Part shown: piece after piece, positions 25,468 through 33,601 of the stretch
Position numbering within the stretch: the first letter of the stretch is position 1
Layout: each line of letters opens with the position of its first letter
NCBI RefSeq assembly: GCF_026343945.1
Contig: NZ_JAPKNJ010000004.1
Span: 280,657 to 344,656 of the forward strand
Source: Kaistia algarum
GTDB taxonomy: Bacteria > Pseudomonadota > Alphaproteobacteria > Rhizobiales > Kaistiaceae
Direction of reading: 5' to 3'
DNA length: 64,000 bases
Notes under the pieces: generated by a model
The model's input: the letters and a program-made list of their open reading frames with translations, nothing else
What the model was told of the DNA's origin: nothing
Databases searched by the model: none
Made by a program: the position numbers and the translations under genes

Positions 25468-26520
25468 ATGGCGATCCGCTTCGTTCGCAGCCCGATCGTC
25501 TCGCCCTCGAGGGCGCTTGCCGCCCGTGTCGCCGGCTTCGTGCTGGCGCTCGGCCTTGGCGCCGTCGTGCTGGGAATTGCCGGGTTCGATCCGCTGCATC
25601 TGGGCACCCAGATCATCGTCAAGAGCCTGGGCTCGCGCTTCGGTCTCGAGGATCTCGGCCTGCTCTTCACGCCGCTGTTGCTCACCGGGCTTGCCGTCAC
25701 GGTCATGGCACGCATGGGCCTCTGGAATATCGGCGCCGACGGCCAGTTTTATCTGGGCGCGCTGGTGACGACGGCGATAGGCCTCTTCATCAAGGGCCCC
25801 GAGCCGTTCATGCTGGTCCTGTGCTTTTTCGCGGGCGCGGCCGGCGGCGCGCTCTGGATCCTCGTGCCCACGCTCGCCAAGGCCTATGCCAAGGTCGACG
25901 AGATCATCACGACGCTGCTCCTGAATTTTGTCGCCCTGCTGCTCGTCTATTATGTTGCGACCGGCCCCTGGCGCGACCGCGTCTCGGGCACGACCGCCTC
26001 GACCGGCCGTGTGCCCTACAAGATGCCGGATTTCTTCGGTTCGCTGCATTGGGGCTTCGTCATCGCGCTCGCCGCGCCGATCCTGTTCGCCCTGGCGCTA
26101 CGCTACACGAAATGGGGCTACGAGGTGCGCCTTTCCGGCGCCAATCCCGACGCCGCCCACTATGCCGGCATTCCCGTCCGCCGCCGCTTGATCACGATCA
26201 TGCTGCTCTCCGGCGCCATCGCCGGCATTGCCGGCATGCTGGAGGTCACGGGCACGGTGCACCGCCTGCAAGGCGGCATTTCCAACAATTACGGCTATCT
26301 CGGCGTCATGGTCGCGGTGCTGGCGCGCGGCTCGGCCATCGGCGTCATTGCTGGGGCCTTCCTCATGGCGCTGATTCTGAACGCGGGCATCATCCTGCAG
26401 ACTCAGGGGCTCACGACCAGCGCCGTACTAGCGCTCACCGGCCTCATCATGCTGTTCACCGCGATCGCCGACCAGTTCGCCCATTACCGCCTCGTCCGCC
26501 CGCAAGCGGCGACGGGCTGA
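25468..26520 (+). CDS. ABC transporter permease, BMP/nucleoside type (subunit 1)
   Basis: 350 aa, mostly hydrophobic with about eight to ten membrane segments. It carries the binding-protein-dependent permease pattern IGADGQFYLGALVTTAIG, the helix SGTTASTGRVPYKMPD and the family loop GANPDAAHYAGIPVRRR, which contacts the ATPase. Its start immediately follows the ATPase stop and the second permease gene begins 12 bases after its own stop. The pair forms the heteromeric channel of the importer. Confidence 0.93.
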   Translation: MAIRFVRSPIVSPSRALAARVAGFVLALGLGAVVLGIAGFDPLHLGTQIIVKSLGSRFGLEDLGLLFTPLLLTGLAVTVMARMGLWNIGADGQFYLGALVTTAIGLFIKGPEPFMLVLCFFAGAAGGALWILVPTLAKAYAKVDEIITTLLLNFVALLLVYYVATGPWRDRVSGTTASTGRVPYKMPDFFGSLHWGFVIALAAPILFALALRYTKWGYEVRLSGANPDAAHYAGIPVRRRLITIMLLSGAIAGIAGMLEVTGTVHRLQGGISNNYGYLGVMVAVLARGSAIGVIAGAFLMALILNAGIILQTQGLTTSAVLALTGLIMLFTAIADQFAHYRLVRPQAATG

Positions 26521-26531
26521 GGAGAAAAGCG

Positions 26532-27467
26532 ATGGACATCATCACCGGAATCCTCGCAACAGCGGTGCTGGCCGGCGGCGTGCTGGCGCTCGCGGCGCTT
26601 GGCGAGGTGCTGGCCGAGCGCGTCGGCGTGTTCAATCTCGGCGTCGAAGGGCTGATGGCGCTCGGCGGTGTCACGGGCATCATCGCTGTCACGATCATCC
26701 CGAATCCGTTCTTCGGCTTCGCCATGGCGCTGGTCGTCGGCCTCGTCTTCGGCGCGATCTTCGCTCTGGCAACCGTCACCTTCCGCGCCAATCAGGTGCT
26801 CTGCGGCCTCGCCCTCACGATGCTCGGCTCCGGCCTCGCCGTGACGATTGGAAAACCTTATTCCGGCATGCCGGCCAAGGCGCAGTTCGACAAGGTGATC
26901 GTGCCCTATCTGTCGGACCTGCCGATCCTCGGCCGCGCCTTCTTCTCGCAGAACATTCTCGTCTATCTGATCTATCTCATCGTTCCGGCGGTCATCGCCT
27001 TCGTGCTGTTCCACACACGCCACGGCATGAATGTGCGTGCTGTCGGTGAGAATCCTGCCGCCGCCGACTCCGCCGGTATCGCGGTCAGGCGCATCCGCTT
27101 CCTCTACGTCACGATCGGGGCGGCTCTCGGCGCCGGCGCGGGCGCCTATCTGACACTTGCCTTCGTGCCCTCCTGGTCGGACGGCGTCGTCGCCGGTCGC
27201 GGCTGGATCGCCGTCGCTTTGGTCATCTTCGCCGGCTACCGGCCGTTCGGCGCGGTGTTTGGCGCCCTCTTGTTCGGCGTCATCACCGCGCTCGGCTTCG
27301 TCGGCCAGGCCCGCAACTGGCCGATCGCGCCGCCCTTCCTCTCCATGCTGCCCTATCTTGGCACCATCGCGGCGATGATCCTGCCGGTCTTCGTCTGGAA
27401 GCGGCTGCGTCTCTCCTTCACCGCCCCGGCCGGCCTCGGCATTCCCTATTTCCGCGACGAGAGATGA
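26532..27467 (+). CDS. ABC transporter permease, BMP/nucleoside type (subunit 2)
   Basis: 311 aa from ATG 26532 preceded by GAGGAGAAAAGCG. Characteristic segments are AERVGVFNLGVEGLMALGG near the N-terminus, TFRANQVLCGLALTMLGSG, and the coupling loop GENPAAADSAGIAVRR. It is the second membrane subunit of the same importer. A short hairpin (27502-27520) and the Rieske-less oxygenase gene follow, 105 bases downstream, suggesting the oxygenase is expressed in step with the transporter. Confidence 0.93.
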   Translation: MDIITGILATAVLAGGVLALAALGEVLAERVGVFNLGVEGLMALGGVTGIIAVTIIPNPFFGFAMALVVGLVFGAIFALATVTFRANQVLCGLALTMLGSGLAVTIGKPYSGMPAKAQFDKVIVPYLSDLPILGRAFFSQNILVYLIYLIVPAVIAFVLFHTRHGMNVRAVGENPAAADSAGIAVRRIRFLYVTIGAALGAGAGAYLTLAFVPSWSDGVVAGRGWIAVALVIFAGYRPFGAVFGALLFGVITALGFVGQARNWPIAPPFLSMLPYLGTIAAMILPVFVWKRLRLSFTAPAGLGIPYFRDER

Positions 27468-27501
27468 GGGAGGTAGCCGCCGCCTCCTGAAGTGCCGCCA
27501 T

Positions 27502-27520
27502 CCTCTCCCTCTGGGAGAGG
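27502..27520. repeat. Short CCTCTCCC hairpin, copy of the dispersed repeat
   Basis: A perfect stem CCTCTCCC-TCT-GGGAGAGG in the gap before the oxygenase gene at 27573. Its core is the same as the palindromes at 23746 and 51730. No T-run follows. Confidence 0.55.
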
Positions 27521-27572
27521 TAGAAAATTGCAGCTACTGCTACTCCTGAGCCCGAACTCCAAGGACCATCCC

Positions 27573-28457
27573 ATGGCATCGATCCACGCCCAACGGCCGG
27601 CGGAAAAGGCCTCCCTCGACCAGTGGTACGTCATCGACGCGGTCGCCGACATTCCGGACGAGCCACGCCCCAATCGCCTGCTGGGGCGCGATCTCCAGGT
27701 TGAGCGCGAGGCAGACGGCACGGTGATCGTCCGCGAGAAGCTGGAAGGCGGCGCCCTCGGTGACAAGCTGCCGACAATCGAGCGCTGGGGCTATGTCTGG
27801 ACCAGCCTCGGAACGCCGGAGCGCGGCCTGTTCGAGCTTCCCGAGGCCGATGAAGGCGACCGCCGCCATGTCGTCTGCGGCGCCGTCGCCGTGAAGGCAT
27901 CGGGGCTGCGCATCGTCGAGAACTTCCTCGACATGGCGCATTTTCCCTTCGTTCATACCGATATCCTCGGCGCCGAGCCGCACACCGAAGTGCGCCACTA
28001 CACCACCGAGATCCGCCGCGACGTCGACGAGGTCTGGGCGACCAATTGCGAGTTCTTCCAGCCGCAAGCCGCCATGTCGGCGCAGGGCGGGATCATGACG
28101 CAGTACATGTACCGCGTCATGGCACCCTTCCAGGTGCTGCTCTACAAGACCTGCCCGGCCGCCGCGAACCGCTGGGATGTCATCTGCCTGTTCGTGCAGC
28201 CCGTCGACCATGACTATTGCCGGGCGCATCCGGTGATGTTCATCATCGACGATGAAAGCTCGCTGACGTCGATGGTACATTTCCAGCAACTGATCTTCCT
28301 GCAGGACCGTATCATTCTGGAAAACCAGCGCCCGCGCCTCCTCCCGCTCGAACCCCGCGCGGAGATCCCGACCCGCGCCGACGTCTCCTCCATCGCCTAT
28401 CGCCGCTGGCTCAAGGAAAAGGGCGTGACGTTCGGAACGGCGGAGAAGGCGGCCTAG
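27573..28457 (+). CDS. Rieske-less aromatic-ring-hydroxylating-type oxygenase alpha subunit
   Basis: 294 aa from ATG 27573 with AAGGACC upstream. The start (DQWYVIDAVADIPDEP, NRLLGRDLQVEREADGTV) and the later ERWGYVWTSLG align with VanA-type oxygenases, but the stretch between them that should carry CxH and CxxH is missing; only about 15 residues link the two. The catalytic iron motif is intact: VENFLDMAHFPFVHTDILG supplies N, D and two His. So it has an oxygenase active site but no Rieske cluster of its own, as in NdmC. Probably paired with an external Rieske protein. Cotranscribed with the importer genes by position. Confidence 0.85.
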   Translation: MASIHAQRPAEKASLDQWYVIDAVADIPDEPRPNRLLGRDLQVEREADGTVIVREKLEGGALGDKLPTIERWGYVWTSLGTPERGLFELPEADEGDRRHVVCGAVAVKASGLRIVENFLDMAHFPFVHTDILGAEPHTEVRHYTTEIRRDVDEVWATNCEFFQPQAAMSAQGGIMTQYMYRVMAPFQVLLYKTCPAAANRWDVICLFVQPVDHDYCRAHPVMFIIDDESSLTSMVHFQQLIFLQDRIILENQRPRLLPLEPRAEIPTRADVSSIAYRRWLKEKGVTFGTAEKAA

Positions 28458-28465
28458 CTGAGATC

Positions 28466-28912
28466 TCAATGCTGGGCGAATATATCAATTGCCGTGAGTT
28501 GGCACATGGACACGGCAGCGCCCGCAATGGTCTCCCCTTGCGTGAGTTGCTTGACGCCATAGAACTTAAGCACACTTGGCTCCGTGACTTGCTCGTGGAT
28601 GCCAATAAGGCTGCTCTGCAGCAACCTCGTGAGCGAGGAAGGAACGCACCAATAGATCGATGCGCCGATCGCCTTAGCGCCACAGAAGCGACCTTGTTTA
28701 TTCAATGGAATGCTGCGCCAGGCTTGTGCCCGTCCGTCCGCGAATTTGAGCACGACCGACACTTGGCGGGACGTATAACCGGTCTTCTTGAGAAACGAAG
28801 CCAGCACCTCTCGCTCGCGGGTTGGAGCCAACAATCGACAATCGCCCGCCACGGCGTGGCCAACAATGAGAACCAAGGCCGCAACGAATGCGGGGACTGA
28901 AAGGGCTCTCAT
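28466..28912 (-). CDS. Secreted hypothetical protein
   Basis: 148 aa from ATG 28912. A signal peptide (MRALSVPAFVAALVLIVGHA, cut after VAG) is followed by a basic mature protein with four cysteines (GDC, RFC, YWC, SMC) that could form two disulfides. Segments such as LASFLKKTGYTSRQVSVVLKF and PLNKQGRFCGAKAIGASIYW suggest a folded periplasmic protein. Lower GC than the neighbours. Convergent with the oxygenase gene, only eight bases apart. No family recognised. Confidence 0.55.
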   Translation of the reverse strand: MRALSVPAFVAALVLIVGHAVAGDCRLLAPTREREVLASFLKKTGYTSRQVSVVLKFADGRAQAWRSIPLNKQGRFCGAKAIGASIYWCVPSSLTRLLQSSLIGIHEQVTEPSVLKFYGVKQLTQGETIAGAAVSMCQLTAIDIFAQH

Positions 28913-29021
28913 TACTGTCCGCAACCCGCTCTTAGCGAGCCGCCCTAGCGGCCCGCGTTGATGGCCAAAGCCTATCGTCGAGAAACCGGACTCGCAATCT
29001 CCCCGATCCTGCACCGCAGCC

Positions 29022-29345
29022 CTAAAGCCCCAGCGAAACCGCCGTCTTCACCGCATTGCCGATCGCGCCGGGCAGGATCGCCATCGTCTCGTTGGGCGTC
29101 ATGATCGGGGTCACTTCGGCATTGGTCCCGCCGATCAAATGGATCAGATGCGCCGCCTCGCTGAGGAGCGCCATGTCCTCGGTGTTGACGATGACGAACA
29201 GCTCGCGCTTGAAGATCGAGACATAGAAGGTCTCCGGCTTCAGCAGTTCGAGCAGTTTGCCGATGACAGGATCGGCGCCGCCATTTGAGCGGTCGATCTT
29301 GCTGCCAGCCTCCATGGATACTTCGAAGCGAACCATGTATCGCAT
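29022..29345 (-). CDS. Small ferredoxin-fold-like hypothetical protein
   Basis: 107 aa from ATG 29345 with CGGGAGGACATCG upstream. MRYMVRFEVSMEAGSKIDR, then KPETFYVSIFKRELFVIVNTED and AHLIHLIGGTNAEVTPIMTP, suggest a small alpha/beta dimer of the kind seen in DUF3303 or muconolactone-isomerase-like proteins, but I cannot place it. It lies 110 bases from the secreted gene before it, in the same direction. Cytosolic by lack of a signal peptide. Confidence 0.6.
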   Translation of the reverse strand: MRYMVRFEVSMEAGSKIDRSNGGADPVIGKLLELLKPETFYVSIFKRELFVIVNTEDMALLSEAAHLIHLIGGTNAEVTPIMTPNETMAILPGAIGNAVKTAVSLGL

Positions 29346-29534
29346 GTCGATGTCCTCCCGTGGTGAGCCGGCATCCGCCCCGTGATGGGTCTGCCCGCCG
29401 CCGACCGGCTGCGAAGCGGGCACGGTAGAACCAGCTTCGTCACGCCTCGCATTGCGGCAAGGACCGGCATCGCGGGCGCGACGCGCTTGCGAACGCCATG
29501 CGTTCCTTGCCGCTACCGAGGCCGGCCGAAGGTC

Positions 29535-29858
29535 TTAATCGGCGCCCGGCACGGCCACCGTCCCGCTGGCGATTTCGATCGGCTTGCCATGGACACCGCC
29601 TCGCAAGGCGCGCGCATCCAGCAGCATCACCGCGGCGGGTGAGGAAGTGGTGGCAGGAGCACGGCTCCAGGCCAACGTCTCGCCTGAGACACCGGTCGGC
29701 CCGATACCGGCACGTACCAAGGCGCCGGGCGTGCCGCCGAGCGGCTTCGGGCCGGATGCCGCCATGTCGTCCTCGCAGGCCAATGCGCTCCCCGCCATGA
29801 TGGTCAGCATACAGGACGCAAGAATGTTCACGCCAACTCGGAAGATCCTGGGCTTCAT
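29535..29858 (-). CDS. Secreted hypothetical protein, 107 aa
   Basis: A signal peptide (MKPRIFRVGVNILASCMLTI, cleavage near GSALAC) leads to a short alanine- and glycine-rich mature part, with DMAASGPKPLGGTPGALVRAG in the N-terminal half. GGAGAGG precedes the ATG at a good distance. A cysteine right at the predicted cleavage site (SALAC) could make it a lipoprotein. No family recognised. It faces away from the amidase gene across a 350-base gap. Confidence 0.5.
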   Translation of the reverse strand: MKPRIFRVGVNILASCMLTIMAGSALACEDDMAASGPKPLGGTPGALVRAGIGPTGVSGETLAWSRAPATTSSPAAVMLLDARALRGGVHGKPIEIASGTVAVPGAD

Positions 29859-30037
29859 ATTCCTCTCCCTTGCTCCGTCAGCGCCTCCACGCCGACGCCG
29901 CCCTGGCCCATCGTCAGGACGGTTGGGCGAGCTTGGATCTAGACGGAGCTTCTAAGACGCTAACGGTCTCATCCTCTTTGCGCTTCGCCCGGGCCCCATG
30001 ACAGAGCCGCCCCCTCGCGGCGATCAGACACATGTCC

Positions 30038-30071
30038 GATTGTATGCAATCTACTCTCATTGCATACAATC
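30038..30071. promoter_or_regulatory. Perfect 13-base inverted repeat, GntR-like operator pair
   Basis: GATTGTATGCAAT and its exact complement ATTGCATACAATC are separated by eight bases. Each arm is itself close to the ATTGTATACAAT palindrome bound by GntR/FCD-type regulators, so this looks like two such sites back to back. It lies 138 bases before the amidase GTG start; the rest of the 350-base gap (29859-30208) shows no gene. No GntR regulator is encoded in the window. Confidence 0.65.
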
Positions 30072-30208
30072 TCAAGCGTGCCTTCGGCCATGTCTCTGCC
30101 GCACACCTCCCGCACCGCACCCTTTCCGTTGCCCCACTGTCCGGCCCATGCTCAACTCCGCGCCGCACCCGAATGGGCGGCGATTCATGACAGGCAAGGA
30201 GTGACGAC

Positions 30209-32236
30209 GTGCAGGCTGGGTTCGCAGCGCAGGCTTCCGCTTTCGACGTCACCGAGGCGTCCATCGCCAAGATCGGGGCAGCGCTCGATGAGGGACGGGT
30301 CACCAGCGTCGAGCTTGTCGTCCACTATCTGAACCGCATCGCCTTCTATGACCGGCGCGGGCTGCGGCTGAATGCTGTGCCGGTGCTTAATCCGCAGGCG
30401 CTGAACGAGGCGGCGGAGGCCGACCGGCTCCGCGCCGCGGGAACCGTTCTCGGCCCGCTGCACGGCATCCCGTTCACGGTGAAGGACAGCTACAAGGTCA
30501 AGGGTTTGACCGTCGCCGCCGGATCGCCAGCCTTTGCCGAACTGATCGCCAACGAGGACGCGGCGGCGGTGGCGGCTCTGCGCAAGGCAGGTGCCATCTG
30601 CCTCGGCAAGACCAACATGCCGCCCATGGCGATCGGCGGCTTGCAGCGCGGCGTCTATGGCCGGGCAGAGAGCCCGTATAATCCCGACTATCTCGCCGCC
30701 GCCTGGCATTCCGGCTCGTCCTCCGGCTCGGGCGTCGCGGTGGCATCGAGCCTCTGTGCTTTCGGCCTCGGCGAGGAGACCGTGTCGTCGGGCCGGTCTC
30801 CCGCTTCGAATAATGGCCTCGTCGCCTATACGCCCTCGCGCGGCCTGCTCTCCATTCGCGGCAACTGGCCGCTCTTCGCGCTGCGCGATACGGTCGTGCC
30901 GCATACGCGTAGCGTCGAGGACATGCTGGCGCTGCTGGACGCGATCCTCGTGCCGGACGAGCAGACGGCCGGTGATCTCTGGCGGGCGCAGACAACGATC
31001 CCGCTTCCGTCCGTCGAGAGCATCCGCCCGGCGGACTTCGAGGCGCTCGCCAAGCCCGGCGCGCTTGCCGGCCTCACCATCGGCGTGCCGCGGATGTATG
31101 TCGGCACGGACACGGAAGCCGACGAGCCAATCGAGGTCCGGCCTTCGATCCTGAGCCTGTGGCGCGAGGCGGCCCTGGTTCTCGATGGGCTCGGCGCCAG
31201 GCTGGTGGAAGTCGATTATCCGGCCGTGTCGAACTACGAAAAGGACCGGCCGGGCACGCGGAGCCTCGTCGATCGAGGCTGGATGCCGGACTACTGGAAC
31301 GCCATCGAGATCGGCGACATGGTCGCGGCGAGCTGGGAGGAATTCCTGCACCTCAATGGCGACCCGAACTATCCGACCCTCGGCGAAATCCGCCCGGAGG
31401 TGATCCACGCCGATCCGCCGGAAGCCTTCGATACGCGCCGGCGCAAGAGCGCCCATCCCGGCCGCGACGAGTTCAACTATCCGGCGATCGTGGAGCGAGC
31501 CCGCGCCGGCATCGCCTCGCCGCTCGAGACCTTTGCCGAACTGCCGGGCGTGATGCGCGGTCTCGAGGCCGCGCGCAAGGAATGGTTCGAAGACTGGATG
31601 GCGGAGAACGGCCTCGACCTCGTTGTCTTCCCGGCCAACGCCGACATCGGCACCGCCAATGCCGATGTCGATCCCGCCGCCTCGGACCTGACGTGGAAGA
31701 ACGGAACCGTCTTTTCCAACATGAACCATGTGATGCGCCATCTCGGCATACCGAGCGTCTCGGTCACCATGGGCGTGATGGCAGACACCGGCATTCCGGT
31801 GAACCTCACCTTCGCCGGCCGCGCCTATGCCGACATGGTTCTGCTGCGCGCTGCCTATGATTATGAGCAGGCGAGCCGGCTCCGCGTCGCCCCGCCGACG
31901 ACGCCCTCGCTGCCGGAAGCGCCTTTCGCCCCAGCGCCTGTGAGGGCGGAAGGAGGGGGCGACCTTGATGTCGCACTCACCGGGGAGGCTCGGCTGCAGC
32001 GCTCCGGCGAAGTCCACATTATGCTTCAGGCCAAAGTCAGTGGAACCGGATCGGCTGACCTTTTGCTCTATCTCGACGGTCGTCCGGTCGAGCACGAGAA
32101 CGGCCGGGCCGAAATCCGGATTCCCGCAGCCGAGCGCCAGCGGCCAAACCTCTACGCCTCCCTGGCCGTGGCACTCGCCGCCGACGCCAGCGGCCGCAAG
32201 GCTGGCGCCTTTGCGATCCTCGACTATCGACCCTGA
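30209..32236 (+). CDS. Amidase-signature-family enzyme with C-terminal extension
   Basis: 675 aa from a GTG start preceded by AAGGAG seven bases away. The amidase signature runs from the catalytic Lys in PFTVKDSYKVKG through WHSGSSSGSGVAVAS (cis-Ser region) to GEETVSSGRSPAS, where the usual GTDTGGS nucleophile loop is altered but a Ser remains. Family enzymes hydrolyse amides or ureides. About 100 residues beyond the amidase domain (from about 565) form an extra region with DVALTGEARLQRSGEVH and VSGTGSADLLLYLDG. No signal peptide is seen. It follows the GntR-type operator pair, so its expression is probably effector-controlled. Confidence 0.87.
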   Translation: MQAGFAAQASAFDVTEASIAKIGAALDEGRVTSVELVVHYLNRIAFYDRRGLRLNAVPVLNPQALNEAAEADRLRAAGTVLGPLHGIPFTVKDSYKVKGLTVAAGSPAFAELIANEDAAAVAALRKAGAICLGKTNMPPMAIGGLQRGVYGRAESPYNPDYLAAAWHSGSSSGSGVAVASSLCAFGLGEETVSSGRSPASNNGLVAYTPSRGLLSIRGNWPLFALRDTVVPHTRSVEDMLALLDAILVPDEQTAGDLWRAQTTIPLPSVESIRPADFEALAKPGALAGLTIGVPRMYVGTDTEADEPIEVRPSILSLWREAALVLDGLGARLVEVDYPAVSNYEKDRPGTRSLVDRGWMPDYWNAIEIGDMVAASWEEFLHLNGDPNYPTLGEIRPEVIHADPPEAFDTRRRKSAHPGRDEFNYPAIVERARAGIASPLETFAELPGVMRGLEAARKEWFEDWMAENGLDLVVFPANADIGTANADVDPAASDLTWKNGTVFSNMNHVMRHLGIPSVSVTMGVMADTGIPVNLTFAGRAYADMVLLRAAYDYEQASRLRVAPPTTPSLPEAPFAPAPVRAEGGGDLDVALTGEARLQRSGEVHIMLQAKVSGTGSADLLLYLDGRPVEHENGRAEIRIPAAERQRPNLYASLAVALAADASGRKAGAFAILDYRP

Positions 32237-32376
32237 CCCTGCAGATTGAATTCATTTCAATTCGAGGCTTACCTGAGAATTATATTCTTCTGAACAGGAA
32301 CGATATCGACCAAATCGGCCCGTTTGTTGGAATCCTTAGATTCTGATCCCATTGCAATGCACCATTCCGCTTACTA

Positions 32377-32396
32377 CCGTTGAAACGCTTCAACGG
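32377..32396. promoter_or_regulatory. LacI-type operator abutting the start of the fusion gene
   Basis: CCGTTGAAACGCTTCAACGG is a 20-base near-perfect palindrome with the central CG and TTGAA half-sites typical of LacI operators. It ends two bases before the ATG at 32399, covering the ribosome binding region. The fusion protein encoded next carries a LacI DNA-binding domain, so autoregulation is likely. Confidence 0.7.
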
Positions 32397-32398
32397 GA

Positions 32399-33586
32399 AT
32401 GCCGATGCAACGCAAGCGCCCCACCATCGCCGATGTCGCCAGCGCCGCCGGGGTTTCCATCGGCACGGTGTCGAACTTCCTGAACGGCACCGCCACCGTT
32501 CGGCCGGCGACCGCAGAGCGCATCGAAAAGGCGATCCAGTCGCTGACCTACCGGCCAAGCACGTTCGCCCGGTCCCTGCCATCGCAGGCGGCGAGGCCGC
32601 AACGCGACCTCCTGGGCCTGCCGCGCCTGCTCGTCGTCGGCCATATCTGCGTCGACTATCTCTGCGGCGTCGATGTTCTGCCCCATCGCGACGACCGAGT
32701 TGCCGCCCACAAAATCGAGAAGATGCTGGGCGGCCCGGCGGCCAATCTCGCCGTGGCGGCGGCGGCGGTGGGCTCCGAATATGCACTGCGGGTCGAACTG
32801 GCGACCGCGGTCGGCGAGGATGGCGACAGCGAATGGGCCCTGTCGGAACTCGCCCGGCGCGGCGTCGACGTGCTGCCGATCCGCCGCCTCGCCGATAACC
32901 GCCTGCCGCGCGCCATCGTCTTCGTCGAGCCGAATGGCAGCCGAACCATCGTTCATGAGACCTTCGAATTGAGCGAGGTCGATCTCACCGAGACGATGGA
33001 GATCGAACCGCAGCCGACACGGTCCTGCCTCCATATCGAGGGCTTTCACTACGAGCGGATGATGAATTCCATCGGCCGCTTCCGCCAGGCCGGCTGGGAC
33101 ATCAGCCTGCACACGGCCGGCCTGCCGGCGAAATCGCGGACGCCCGAAGCCTTCGCCGAGCTCGTCCGCCGCATCGACCTGACCTTCGTCAATGACGAGA
33201 TCATCCGGCAGATCTTCAATTTCCGCATGCCGCTCGCGGCGATGATCGAGGAGTTCCGGGGCGTCCTGTCGCGGATCAAGTCACGCGGCGACGTCGTGCT
33301 GACGCTGGGCGAGTTCGGCGCCGTCGTCTTCCGCAAGGCCGGCGGCGCGCAGATCGAGGTTCCCGCCCTCGCTGTCGACCGCATCGACGCCACGGGAGCC
33401 GGTGACACCTTTGCCGGCGTCTTCCTCAGCTTCTGGCTGCACGGCGCCTCGCTGTCGGAGGCGGCGGGCTACGCGGCGATCGCCGGCAGCCTGACGACCA
33501 CATCGTTCGGTGCGCAGGGCCATATCGCCGATCTGGCGGAACTCAAGGCGCTGCAAACCTCCATCGATCTCAAGAATGCCAGCTAG
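32399..33586 (+). CDS. LacI DNA-binding domain fused to a PfkB-family sugar kinase
   Basis: 395 aa. Residues about 8-60 form a LacI helix-turn-helix and hinge (TIADVASAAGVSIGTVSNFL, then a TFARSLPS hinge helix). From about 77 on is a PfkB/ribokinase domain: LLVVGHICVDYL, the GGPAANLAVAAAAVG sugar site and the DATGAGDTFAGVF signature with the catalytic Asp. The periplasmic-binding-like effector domain of LacI is absent. The kinase probably phosphorylates a sugar taken up by the transporter encoded next (33602-37350) and the same polypeptide may sense it. An alternative start at 32405 exists. The fusion reads in one continuous frame. Confidence 0.9.
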   Translation: MPMQRKRPTIADVASAAGVSIGTVSNFLNGTATVRPATAERIEKAIQSLTYRPSTFARSLPSQAARPQRDLLGLPRLLVVGHICVDYLCGVDVLPHRDDRVAAHKIEKMLGGPAANLAVAAAAVGSEYALRVELATAVGEDGDSEWALSELARRGVDVLPIRRLADNRLPRAIVFVEPNGSRTIVHETFELSEVDLTETMEIEPQPTRSCLHIEGFHYERMMNSIGRFRQAGWDISLHTAGLPAKSRTPEAFAELVRRIDLTFVNDEIIRQIFNFRMPLAAMIEEFRGVLSRIKSRGDVVLTLGEFGAVVFRKAGGAQIEVPALAVDRIDATGAGDTFAGVFLSFWLHGASLSEAAGYAAIAGSLTTTSFGAQGHIADLAELKALQTSIDLKNAS

Positions 33587-33601
33587 GGCCGGGAAACACC
33601 G

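Noticed and set aside
30185..32095. 636-residue minus-strand frame
   Set aside because: Antisense to the amidase; no start context, composition typical of an antisense frame in high-GC DNA.
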